From NCBI RefSeq assembly GCF_026016325.1, contig NZ_CP087203.1:5580001-5644000 (forward strand): DNA of 64,000 nt. The letters run 5' to 3'. The position numbers and the translations under genes were made by a program. The notes below the pieces were generated by a model. It did not search any database. It saw nothing but the letters and a program-made list of their open reading frames with translations, and was not told the origin of the DNA. This document shows, one piece after another, positions 24,746 through 33,448 of the stretch. Position 1 is the stretch's first letter; each line of letters begins with the position of its first letter. Source of the stretch: Pseudomonas sp. B21-056 (GTDB taxonomy: Bacteria; Pseudomonadota; Gammaproteobacteria; Pseudomonadales; Pseudomonadaceae).

Positions 24746-26020
24746 TCAGTTGGTTGTTTCGATGCAGACTGCTTGGGTTGATTGCATATCTGTTTGCGCC
24801 CGTTGTTCCCGCGAAGCCCGGACAAAGGCGAATGCCTGTTTCAGATCGTCGAGCAGATCGTCGGTGTCTTCGATGCCCACCGAGACCCGCACCAGCCCTT
24901 CGGAGATGCCCAGGGCCAGCCGTTCCTCCAGGGTGTTTTCAACATGGCTGGTGGTGCGCGCCGGGCCATAAATGGTTTCCACCGCACCCAGGTTGCCGGC
25001 GCAGTGGGCAAAGCGCAGACGAGGCAAGAGCGCCGTGACGGTGTCCATGCCACCGACCAGAACGAAGCTGACGATGGCACCGAAGCCGGCCATCTGCGCG
25101 CACGCCACGGCGTGGTTCGGGTGGCTGGGCAAGCCGGGATAGTTGACCGACTCCACCAGCGGTTCGGTGCAAAGAAACTCCGCCAGGGCCCGCGCGCTGG
25201 CTTGCTGCTGACGCATGCGCAGCACCAGGGTTTTCATGCCACGAATGATCAGGAAGGCCGAGAACGGGTCGAGTGCCGCACCATTGATTTCCCGGTAATG
25301 CCGCACCTTGGTCATCAAAGACTCGCTGCCGCAGACCAGGCCGCCGAGTACATCGCCATGGCCGCTGAGGAACTTGGTCGCACTGTGAATCACCACGTCC
25401 ACGCCCAACGCTAGGGGGTTCTGGTTGAGCGGCGTGGCGAAAGTGTTGTCCGCTACCACCACGGCGCCGACCCGCTTGGCCGCCGCCACCAGGCGCTGGA
25501 TATCGAGGATCTTCAGGGTCGGGTTGGTCGGCGTTTCCAGGTACAGCACCTGGCAGCCCTTGGCGATCTCCCGTTCGATCTCCTCGTGATCGATGGTCTC
25601 GCACAAGGTCGCCTCCACGCCCATGCGCGGCAGGAACTCTTCGAAAATCTTGTTGGTGCCACCGTAGCTGTCCTTGGTGGACACCACCCGATCACCCTGG
25701 GCCAGGAATGTGTAGAGCACGCTGCTGATCGCCGCCATGCCGGTGCTGAACGCCACGGCGGACTCGGCCATTTCCAGCTCGCGGATCTTGGCTTCGAGGG
25801 TCTCGACGGTCGGGTTGCTCATACGGCTGTAGATAAAGCCCGGCGCCTTGCCCAACGCGACGTCATACCAGGCGTCGATGTCGTTGTAACCGTAGGCCGC
25901 GCTGACCACGATAGGGGTTTGCGTGGCGTTGTAAGGGTGCCTGACCTGCTCACCACCCCAGACCGCCCGGGTTCCCGCTCCTGCGTTATCAAGCCCTGCG
26001 CTGTCAGGTTTGTTATTCAT
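24746..26020 (-). CDS. Trans-sulfuration PLP enzyme (cystathionine gamma-synthase/lyase family)
   Basis: The 424-aa protein has the PLP Lys216 in IHSATKFLSGHGD, the phosphate-binding Tyr-Arg in FIYSRMSNPT and the substrate Tyr in DSYGGTNK. Methionine gamma-lyases have YGCT at the last place; here it is YGGT, so a synthase/lyase or homoserine-processing role is more likely. Enzymes of this family can deaminate homoserine or O-acylhomoserine to 2-oxobutyrate. It is the first gene of the minus-strand cluster and lies about 150 bp before the permease gene. The exact reaction is uncertain. Confidence 0.82.
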   Translation of the reverse strand: MNNKPDSAGLDNAGAGTRAVWGGEQVRHPYNATQTPIVVSAAYGYNDIDAWYDVALGKAPGFIYSRMSNPTVETLEAKIRELEMAESAVAFSTGMAAISSVLYTFLAQGDRVVSTKDSYGGTNKIFEEFLPRMGVEATLCETIDHEEIEREIAKGCQVLYLETPTNPTLKILDIQRLVAAAKRVGAVVVADNTFATPLNQNPLALGVDVVIHSATKFLSGHGDVLGGLVCGSESLMTKVRHYREINGAALDPFSAFLIIRGMKTLVLRMRQQQASARALAEFLCTEPLVESVNYPGLPSHPNHAVACAQMAGFGAIVSFVLVGGMDTVTALLPRLRFAHCAGNLGAVETIYGPARTTSHVENTLEERLALGISEGLVRVSVGIEDTDDLLDDLKQAFAFVRASREQRAQTDMQSTQAVCIETTN

Positions 26021-26040
26021 TGAGGCTACTCGCACTTAGG

Positions 26041-26508
26041 GGGTGAACGCTCAGTCATTCACCGGATCTGGCAGCCAATATAGGGAAAAGAAAAGCACCC
26101 GAGAAACGATGTTATCGGTGCCAAAGGTGTGCTTTTTTTAATGGCTGGGGGGTGCAGTTATTGACACCAACGCAGCGAGTCTCATCCGGCGCAGAAGTGG
26201 TTCAGGGGGTTAGTTGCGGAGATGGCTGGGCGGGGTTGATTTTGCATTCAATGTTGCTGGTGTCTGGTACACCGCTATCGCGAGCAGGCTCGCTCCCACA
26301 GGGGATTGGTGGTAGCCGTGGCTAGGCCTTCCACGTTGGAACGGAGGCTGCTACCCCCAAAGTCACCCCTTAAGTCACCCCTTAAGTTGAAGGGCTTCTG
26401 AAAGCAATACGGCGTGAGCTCGCACACAAAAATCTGACAGCCCGTGTCAGTCGTCATAACGCTGAACGTTAATTCGGTAATGTACCGCACACAGCTCCTA
26501 CAGCCTTC
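26041..26508. other. Intergenic stretch before the PLP-enzyme gene
   Basis: It contains the likely promoter of the amino-acid cluster near 26040-26150 (with an AAAGCAC/GTGCTTTT inverted repeat at about 26091-26137), a REP palindrome at 26273, and a short AAGTCACCCCTT direct repeat at 26360-26385. No gene was seen. Confidence 0.5.
26273..26304. repeat. REP palindrome
   Basis: Full consensus CGCTATCGCGAGCAGGCTCG plus CTCCCACAGGGG. Confidence 0.93.
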
Positions 26509-26886
26509 CTACATAAAACTTACATTTACTCTATCAACCTTTATTTTTACGAATTTCCCATTCAACTCAGGATAATCAAAGTGAATACCTTCATCTGGCA
26601 AATCAGTAAAAGTCTCAAACACCTCTCCATTTAGGAATCCGTAAAAAAAATAGGAAAAACCTTCGTTTGCTTTTTCTATGCAGACGTTCGTTTTGGGATT
26701 CTCTCTCACTTGATATGTTTCGGAATAATCAATTGAAAGTTCTACAGTGTGCATTTCGCCCACCTGAATGAGATTTGGGCAATAGTTAGCGAAGCACTCG
26801 ACACTCTCACCGCATATCAAAAGCGTCACGCTTTCCTCTATGAGTTCATCTATAGCCAAAACTTTTACTTGCTTCAGATTATTCAT
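26509..26886 (-). CDS. Putative immunity protein of an orphan toxin tail
   Basis: The 125-aa, acidic, AT-rich protein (MNNLKQVKVLAIDELIEES; end FVKIKVDRVNVSFM) has no family that I recognise. Its start overlaps the stop of a toxin-like C-terminal frame (26879-26962) by 8 nt, and the pair stands downstream of an Rhs gene, the typical place of displaced toxin/immunity cassettes. Low GC relative to the Rhs core supports horizontal origin. Immunity function is inferred from context. Confidence 0.55.
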   Translation of the reverse strand: MNNLKQVKVLAIDELIEESVTLLICGESVECFANYCPNLIQVGEMHTVELSIDYSETYQVRENPKTNVCIEKANEGFSYFFYGFLNGEVFETFTDLPDEGIHFDYPELNGKFVKIKVDRVNVSFM

Positions 26887-26962
26887 ATGGCCTTATCGTT
26901 CTGTCTTGAGGATTACCATTAATAGTTTTCCAAAAATCCTTTCCTGGCTTTGCATGCCACGT
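26879..26962 (-). pseudogene. Orphan polymorphic-toxin C-terminal tail
   Basis: The last 27 codons of an open frame read TWHAKPGKDFWKTINGN and RTIRPYE before a stop that overlaps the next start. Such endings occur in tip domains of Rhs and other polymorphic toxins. Upstream the frame is broken by stops (first at about 26970), so only the tail of an old toxin module remains. Confidence 0.4.
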
Positions 26963-27082
26963 AGCGATCTATCGAGAATTGTGCCTCCAATGAAAACTTC
27001 GCTGAATCAAGATTTTTCTTTCGGTTGAGGAGGTAGCTGGACGGATTTGATTTGTATTCAATGTTGCTGGTGTCTGATATAT

Positions 27083-27181
27083 CACTATCGCGAGCAAGCT
27101 CGCTTCCACAGAAGCTGATGGTGCAATTGAGATTCGGGATCATCCGCGATCAGTGTGGGAGCGAGCCTGCTCGCGATAGCG
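27083..27181. repeat. REPIN: inverted pair of REP palindromes
   Basis: CACTATCGCGAGCAAGCTCG at 27083 and the opposite-strand form GTGGGAGCGAGCCTGCTCGC at 27155, about 43 bp apart. Confidence 0.92.
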
Positions 27182-27305
27182 GTGCGTCAGTCGATAGAAA
27201 GCTGAAGCATAAATCAGATGATTGAGCTTCTGAATCCGGATCTTATGACATGGAGAAGTCTCGTACAGACCACAAGAAAACGCCTAACATCCCTATAGTC
27301 GATAT

Positions 27306-27707
27306 TTACTCATCCACATCTCTTATAGAATCCATCCATAGGAAAAAATAATCTTTCTGTAGCTGGGGATCGCTCACTATGTCCTGATCCTCATACTGAA
27401 ATATATTGACGAGATTACTACTCGAAACACGTCTACCTAAAACACACTCGTAAGCTGCTATTCCCGAAGACATCTGAGAAGACATGCTAGAAGGACGAAC
27501 ATTACGCTTGGCTCCCTTGCATAAAAATTTTACATCCGCGTGCTCCTTGATTATTGCCCCGAGACATTAATACACATCCACTCCCAAATATTTTTTTGAC
27601 CAGCCATTTTTAAAGGTCAGTAAAATGGTTGACCTCCCCACACTAACATCAAACCGCGCCTCCTCTTTCTGACCGTCTTTGATAATTGAAATAGTTTGCT
27701 TCTTCAC
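27306..27707 (-). pseudogene. Second immunity-gene copy, broken by one stop codon
   Basis: A minus-strand frame of 133 codons from a GTG (27707) with a strong GGAGGAG ribosome-binding site is intact except for a TAA at codon 47 (27567-27569). The part after the stop reads FLCKGAKRNVRPSSMSSQMS and AAYECVLG, closely matching FLCKGSKVNVHPSGMSAQMS and KAYELRLG in the neighbouring immunity protein (27775-28170). It is therefore a paralogue from tandem duplication or an older Rhs tip exchange. A recent nonsense mutation, or an error in the sequence, explains the single stop. Confidence 0.75.
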
Positions 27708-27774
27708 TTTTACCTCCTCCGCAGATATTGGAAGCTCAGAATAGGTAGCTTAAAGTCAGGAAACAGTAGCCATA

Positions 27775-28170
27775 TTACTTTCTGACAGATTCAATCCAAC
27801 TCCTGTAGAACAACTCCTGCTGGCGCGGCTCGTCTGCCAAATTTTTATCATCGTAGTCAAAAATGTATACTAAATCCTCGAGAGATGGTGTCACCCCTAA
27901 CCTTAATTCATAGGCTTTCAATCCCAGCGACATTTGCGCTGACATCCCGGATGGGTGGACGTTCACCTTGGAACCTTTGCATAAAAACACGACAGCAGGA
28001 TTATCTTGCCGAAGACTTGCAAAGCATTTATAAAAATTGCTGCCCGTATAAATTTTATCTACCCCATCGGCCTCAAAAAATGTTATCGAAACCTTCTTTG
28101 AATCACATAAGAGATGAGTCAAATTTTTCTCACCTCCCACACTGATATAAACTTTCACTTTTGAGATCAT
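27775..28170 (-). CDS. Immunity protein of the Rhs toxin
   Basis: The 131-aa protein (MISKVKVYISVGGEKN; VVFLCKGSKVNVHPS; YRSWIESVRK) starts with an ATG that overlaps the Rhs stop (ATGA), the classic toxin-immunity coupling. I do not recognise a named family. Its job would be to neutralise the predicted ADP-ribosyltransferase tip in sister cells and in the producer. An ATG 12 codons upstream (28206) exists inside the Rhs frame but is less likely. A degenerate paralogue follows directly downstream. Confidence 0.72.
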   Translation of the reverse strand: MISKVKVYISVGGEKNLTHLLCDSKKVSITFFEADGVDKIYTGSNFYKCFASLRQDNPAVVFLCKGSKVNVHPSGMSAQMSLGLKAYELRLGVTPSLEDLVYIFDYDDKNLADEPRQQELFYRSWIESVRK

Positions 28171-31100
28171 TTTCTTATTTTCCTGTTGGGATTCGGTATG
28201 GAACAACCAAACTCTTTACCATTCTCGAGAACTAACGTCGCACCAAGCACATCCTCGTTACTTATCTTCCCAGGTATGGCTATTTCTTTTTCTGCCCTAA
28301 ACAAATATGCTGCACCCAACTTTTTCTGCAAGTCATACCCTGGCACCCTCTGAAGCGAGTACAAGTAGCCCATAGTCGTAAAATCATTAGTAGCGAATTT
28401 CTTCCCCACATTCCTAGAGTAGGAGGTAGGAATGAAATAACTAGGAGGATCATCACTATCCAGGGAGTGCAAAAATAAATCTTTGCTAAACCCCTTACTC
28501 TTAAATCCGTTTTCAAATACATCCTCCGGATCTCGCTCATCACCACGGTATAAATAATCATCTTCTCTCTTAGGTCCAGGTGTTTTTAGCTCACCCTCAT
28601 CCACCTGAGCCTTACCCGCCGGATCCTGCTCCCCAACCGCCGGCCTACACCCACCCTTCCCCGGACAATCCACCAACCCCAACGGATCCACCCACCCCGT
28701 CGGGTTCAGGGTGTACCGATACCCATTGAGCCCACCCGCCAATTTGCTCGGGTCAGGCGTCAGGTAGCGGCCCGTTTCCGGATTGTAGTAGCGGTGTCGG
28801 TTGTAGTGCAGGCCGCTTTCCGGGTCGAAATACTGCCCCTGGAAGCGCAGCGGTTGTTCCAGTTGTTCGCCGCCGCCGTGTTCTATCGCGCGGACTTTGC
28901 CGTAGCCGTGGTAGCGCGCCGACCAGACGACCTGGCCGCCGTAGTGGGTCAGTTCCTGGGGCGTGCCCAGGTGGTCGAGGTGGTAGTAGAACGGGCAGGC
29001 GTTGAGGCCTTTGCCGTCGAGCAGTGCCAGTGGGCGGAAGGTGCCCGGTTCGTAGAGGTAGCTGCGGTGGTGCTGGCGGCTGCTTTCGGCGACGAGTTGC
29101 TCGCCTTGCCAGAAGAATTCGGTGGTCAGGCCGGCCACGGTCTTGCTGATGCGTCGGCCGAAGGCGTCGTAGCGGTAGGACGTTTCGCGTCCGTCTGCGG
29201 TGATGATGCCGATGAGGCGGTGTTGGCTGTCGTAGCGGTATTCGGTGACCAGGGCCTGGGCCTTGCCGCGGCGTTCGCGGATCAGGTTGCCGAAGGCGTC
29301 GTAATCGTAGTGGCGGTCGCCCTCCATCCGCAGGCGATTGCCCTTGAGGTGGGTCGGGCCGGGGCGGTCCTGCATCAGCAGGTTGCCGGCCGGGTCGTGG
29401 GCGAAGTGTTCCGTCGGTTCGCCGTGGGAATGTGCGATCCGGGTCAGCCGGTCGAGTGGGTCGTACTGGTAATCGCGCCGACCTCGATGGCTGTCGGAAA
29501 GGGCCGCGAGATTGCCCTTGGGGCTGTAGGCATAATCGCGCCAGAACAGCGTTTGCTGGTTTTGCCGCACGGTGTGGGCCTTGAGCCGGCCCTGTTCGTC
29601 ATGTTCGTACTGGCTGAGCAGCAGGCCCTGTTGACGCTGAAGTTCGCGGCCGCCACGCAGCTGGTGTTCGGTGAGGCGGGCGCCGTTGAGGTCGATGGCG
29701 GTCAGCGCGCCACCCGGGGCATGGTGGTAATCGACCTGGCTGTTGTCCGGCAGGCGCAGGTGATTGAGCCGCCCGCAGGCGTCGTAGCCATAGCGCAGGG
29801 TGCCCCAGCCCTGGTGCTCGGTGATCAGCCGGTCCTGGGCGTCGTATTCGAAGGCCAGCGGATGGTCAGTGCCGTCATCGACGTCCACCAGCCGGCCCAG
29901 CCCGTCGTAGCGGTACTGGATCGTCTGGCCGTCGGGCAGGGTCTTGATCAGCAGGCGCCCGGTCGCGTCACGCTGGTAGGCGGTGACCAACTGGCTGCCG
30001 TCGGCACCGAACTCGATTTTTTCCAGCAGGTGCCCATTGGGGTCGTAGGCATAGGTGGTGCGTTGGCCGTCGAAGCCGACTTGCTGTCGGATCAGTCCGC
30101 CGGGGGTGTAGTCTAGCTGATAGGTTTCGCCGGACTCGTTCTCGATCTCGGTCAGCAGCAGCCGTGCCGAGTCGTAGCGATAATTCAGCGTGCTGCCGTC
30201 GGGATTGACGCGGCGGCTGACCCGGTGCAGGTCGTCGGCGTATTCGTAGCGGGTGATGCGGCCCTGTTCGTCGCGCTCGGCGGTGACCTTGCCGTAGGCG
30301 TTGTAGGTCCAGGTTCGGGTCGCGCCGCTGGGCAAGGTGGTCTGCAGCAGTCGGCCGACGGCGTCCCAGTGGTAGTGCGTCACCCCGCCGTGTTCGTCCT
30401 GGCGGGTCAGCAAGCGTCCCAGGGCGTCGTAGGTAAACACCCGCTGGCTGGCGTCGGGCAGGGTTTCTTCCGTCAGTTGGCCGAGCCGGTTCCAGGTGAA
30501 CCGGTGTTCGCTGGCATCCGGGTAGTGGATCGCCAGCAACTGCCCGTGGGCGTCGTAGGCATAGCGGGTGCGCTGTTGATCCGGGTCGATGGCCTCGATC
30601 ACCTCGCCGCGGTCGTTGCGCCGGTAGGTCCACACGGCTTTGCCGCGAGAACGGGCGTGCAGGAAACCGTTGCGGTATTCGTAGGACGTGGGCGCGTCTT
30701 CGGGCGGAATCAGCGCCACCAGCCGTCCGACTTCGTCGTAGCGGTATTCGGTGACGGCACCCAGCGGGTCCTGTTCGGCAATCAGCCGGCCCTGTGCGTC
30801 GTAGGCCTTGAGGTGTTCGCCGCCGTCGGGTTCGACCTTGCGCACCAGCCGCGCCCGGTCATCGTGGACATACACCTCCTGGCTGCCATCGAGGTGCCGG
30901 ACCGTGACGCTGCCGTCCTCGCCCCAGCTGTAGCGCGTGTCCATCTGCGCAAACGAGGCCCAGTGCCGCACGCAGCGGGCCGCCTGTCCGGTGCCCTGCC
31001 ACTCCCAGAAGAAGCTCGCGCCGCCGGCCAGTTGCCGTTGGAGGATGACGTGGGCATCGTCGTAGTCGTAACGCTCGCTTTCCCCGGCGGCGTTGGTGGC

Positions 31101-33035
31101 CTCGATCAGCCGCGAGCGCGCGTCGTAGCGGTAGGTCGCCAGGGTCTGTTCGGTGCGCCAGGCTTCGTCCAGGGTCAGGGCCGGGTGAAAGCTCTGGTAG
31201 TCGAGGGCGACGAGGTGGCGCTGCTCGTAGCGCAGGCGCAGGGCACGCCCGGCACCGTTGTCCAGGCGGCTGATGTCGCCATGGATGTTGCGCTGGATCG
31301 TCAGACGGTTGTCGTAGCGATCGCTGAGGGCGGTCAGATAACCGTCGCGAAAGTGTAGGAAAGGTGCCTGTTCGCCAGGCTGAGCGACGATCAGTTCGTC
31401 CGGCTCGCTGCCCAGGTAAATCGCCGCCCGGGCCAGGCTGTTGTGGATCGCCGGGCGCTGGGCGTTAGGCAGCGGAAAGGTGGTGCGGCGGTTTTCCTGG
31501 TCGATCCAGATGACCTGCTCGCCCTCAAGCCGCAGGCGGTGCGCCAGGGCATGGCTCCAGCCGCGCCCCAGGCCCACGTCCTGGTCCGCCGCGCTGCTGC
31601 GGTACAGGCGGGTGAAGACGAACGGCAAGCGGCCATCGAGCGTGCCGTCGTCTAGGGTCAGCAGTTCTTCGCCGGTGACCATCGACACCGGGCAGCCGTC
31701 GGTGCGGGTCAGGGCCACGCTGTCGGCGCTGTCGCCGTTGGGGTTTTTCGATTGGGCCGGGGCGTCGTCGTGGTGTTCGTGCTTGCTCAGTCGAGTAGAA
31801 CCCTGGGACTTTTCCCGCGCCACTGCGGCCGGATTGCTGACCGACAGGGACGGCGCATGCTCTGGCGTGATCTGTAACGGGCGGACAGGGGTCGGTTTCA
31901 ATGGCGCGCCCTGGGCGCTGACCACCACCGGTTTCAACACATCGGCATGCTGGTTGAGCCGCTCAGGGGCGAATTGGCCCAGTCGTTGGCTCGACGCCCG
32001 CAACCACTCCCGTGCTCGCCCGGACTGGAGCTGGTCCAGCACCTTGCCACTCATGCGCACGCCCAGGCCGAGGGCGCCGGTCAAGCGGATCAGCAAAAAA
32101 TTGATCAGCACCGAGGCCCGTATCTGCCCGACGACTTCGGCCTGGTACTGGGGCGGCAGCATCCGCAACCAACTGGTGAATGCAGCCATGTGCACGAAGA
32201 GCAACGGCTCGTCGCTCAGCACCATCAGGCCTTTGGCAATCGCCTCGGATGAGGTCTTGAGCAATTGGTCGAGCTCGGCCCGGGTCAGGTACTCCAGCAG
32301 CTTCTCGCTGTTGGCTTGCAAATCCGCCAGCAGCTGGAAGACTTGTTTGACGTCACCCCACAGTGCCTGCAGGGCGTTTTCGAGGCCGCGCCAGTCGGCT
32401 TGCTGCAACAGGTTGTATCGCTCGAGAAACCCGGCATCGGAAAACTCCACCCAGAGCGGTTGAAACTGGGTTTCCCATTCCTCTTTCAGCCAGCCCTCGA
32501 GCTCGCCAATCACCCCCTGATAAGACGCGTACAGCGCCTTGACGTGATCCGCGGTGACCTCGGGGAAGAAGCTGATGCGATAAGGACGCCCCCGCCAGCA
32601 TTCGGGAATTTCTAGGATGCCGCTGGGGCCGACGGTGTGATGGACCGGCTCGCCGAAGGTTTCCTTCCCCGGTTCACCGTCGATGACCGGTTCCAGCATC
32701 ACCGGCGTGTTGCCGATCGGCACGAAACGCGCCGCCTGGAACATGTGCACCAGCGTCAGCGGGCCGCTCGCCGGACAGGTCGCCATGGTGGCAATGAAGG
32801 GTTCATCGAGGTTTTTCGGCGCCGCGAGGGCTACCTCGCTGCCGACCTTGAAGACCTGCTCGATGTCCAGCGCCCAGCCGGTCCAGAAGCTTTCGGCCCA
32901 GCGGTCGTAGTCGTTCAGGCAGTTACGAAAATCCGCCAGTACCGCTGCCGCATCGGGTTGATCGGGGTCCATGGCCGCCATCACCAGCGAGCCGATGACG
33001 TTGTTCAGGGCCAGGAGTTTGTCGGGGGCCAACAT
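28167..33035 (-). CDS. Rhs toxin with predicted ADP-ribosyltransferase tip
   Basis: The 1,622-aa protein has a helical N-terminal region (1-420), a DUF6531 segment (GCPVSMVTGEELLTL), many YD repeats (about 560-1330) and the Rhs core end GRYLTPDPSKLAGGLNGYRY then DPLGL. A 168-residue variable tip starts at about 1455. It has YLYRGD (Arg about 1497), FIPTSYS (Ser about 1538) and RAEKEIAIPG (Glu 1582 and 1584), the R-S-ExE pattern of arginine or nucleic-acid ADP-ribosyltransferases of the cholera-toxin/scabin group. There is no PAAR domain or VgrG nearby. Delivery is probably by a type VI secretion system. GC falls sharply in the tip. Confidence 0.85.
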   Translation of the reverse strand: MLAPDKLLALNNVIGSLVMAAMDPDQPDAAAVLADFRNCLNDYDRWAESFWTGWALDIEQVFKVGSEVALAAPKNLDEPFIATMATCPASGPLTLVHMFQAARFVPIGNTPVMLEPVIDGEPGKETFGEPVHHTVGPSGILEIPECWRGRPYRISFFPEVTADHVKALYASYQGVIGELEGWLKEEWETQFQPLWVEFSDAGFLERYNLLQQADWRGLENALQALWGDVKQVFQLLADLQANSEKLLEYLTRAELDQLLKTSSEAIAKGLMVLSDEPLLFVHMAAFTSWLRMLPPQYQAEVVGQIRASVLINFLLIRLTGALGLGVRMSGKVLDQLQSGRAREWLRASSQRLGQFAPERLNQHADVLKPVVVSAQGAPLKPTPVRPLQITPEHAPSLSVSNPAAVAREKSQGSTRLSKHEHHDDAPAQSKNPNGDSADSVALTRTDGCPVSMVTGEELLTLDDGTLDGRLPFVFTRLYRSSAADQDVGLGRGWSHALAHRLRLEGEQVIWIDQENRRTTFPLPNAQRPAIHNSLARAAIYLGSEPDELIVAQPGEQAPFLHFRDGYLTALSDRYDNRLTIQRNIHGDISRLDNGAGRALRLRYEQRHLVALDYQSFHPALTLDEAWRTEQTLATYRYDARSRLIEATNAAGESERYDYDDAHVILQRQLAGGASFFWEWQGTGQAARCVRHWASFAQMDTRYSWGEDGSVTVRHLDGSQEVYVHDDRARLVRKVEPDGGEHLKAYDAQGRLIAEQDPLGAVTEYRYDEVGRLVALIPPEDAPTSYEYRNGFLHARSRGKAVWTYRRNDRGEVIEAIDPDQQRTRYAYDAHGQLLAIHYPDASEHRFTWNRLGQLTEETLPDASQRVFTYDALGRLLTRQDEHGGVTHYHWDAVGRLLQTTLPSGATRTWTYNAYGKVTAERDEQGRITRYEYADDLHRVSRRVNPDGSTLNYRYDSARLLLTEIENESGETYQLDYTPGGLIRQQVGFDGQRTTYAYDPNGHLLEKIEFGADGSQLVTAYQRDATGRLLIKTLPDGQTIQYRYDGLGRLVDVDDGTDHPLAFEYDAQDRLITEHQGWGTLRYGYDACGRLNHLRLPDNSQVDYHHAPGGALTAIDLNGARLTEHQLRGGRELQRQQGLLLSQYEHDEQGRLKAHTVRQNQQTLFWRDYAYSPKGNLAALSDSHRGRRDYQYDPLDRLTRIAHSHGEPTEHFAHDPAGNLLMQDRPGPTHLKGNRLRMEGDRHYDYDAFGNLIRERRGKAQALVTEYRYDSQHRLIGIITADGRETSYRYDAFGRRISKTVAGLTTEFFWQGEQLVAESSRQHHRSYLYEPGTFRPLALLDGKGLNACPFYYHLDHLGTPQELTHYGGQVVWSARYHGYGKVRAIEHGGGEQLEQPLRFQGQYFDPESGLHYNRHRYYNPETGRYLTPDPSKLAGGLNGYRYTLNPTGWVDPLGLVDCPGKGGCRPAVGEQDPAGKAQVDEGELKTPGPKREDDYLYRGDERDPEDVFENGFKSKGFSKDLFLHSLDSDDPPSYFIPTSYSRNVGKKFATNDFTTMGYLYSLQRVPGYDLQKKLGAAYLFRAEKEIAIPGKISNEDVLGATLVLENGKEFGCSIPNPNRKIRK

Positions 33036-33448
33036 GCGGGGATCTCGCGGTACAGGGATGGACGCGAGACTTTGCCGGGGCGGGCTGGGGAAATAAGTCA
33101 GGGAAGGAGGTATTGGATGTAGGGCGATTCGCTAAATAAAAGGCACCCCATGAATAGGCATGGGACTGCGAGTCAGATCCAGTGGCCTGCACGCGAAGCT
33201 GTCGGCACAAGTCCCTTCGCCAAAAATCCGAGCGAGGCTGGTGGGATCATCTGTATTTCCCAGTATTTTCAGCAGTTATCGCTTTAATTTCGAAATCCGT
33301 GCGGACCTTGTTGACGGGGTAAATGCCTCTTCTAGTATCTCCCACCATTGCCAGCGTGGATGGCAAGGAAAACGCGTGCCAGGGTAGATAGCGTTGTGCC
33401 CCTGGGTATGCGTGTGAGTCACGGTCCGGCTTACTCAAGGTGACAAGG
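33036..33448. other. Divergent promoter region: Rhs gene / biosynthetic operon
   Basis: 413 bp between the start of the Rhs gene (minus) and the aminotransferase gene (plus). The right half (33240-33330) is AT-rich and likely carries the operon promoter. I see no regulator gene, no REP and no clear operator. Confidence 0.5.

Noticed and set aside
24746..26020. Methionine gamma-lyase (megL)
   Set aside because: The Cys of the YGCT motif typical of that enzyme is Gly here (YGGT).
28794..31358. Plus-strand open frames opposite the Rhs gene
   Set aside because: They come from the reverse complement of YD repeats and are low in sequence complexity.
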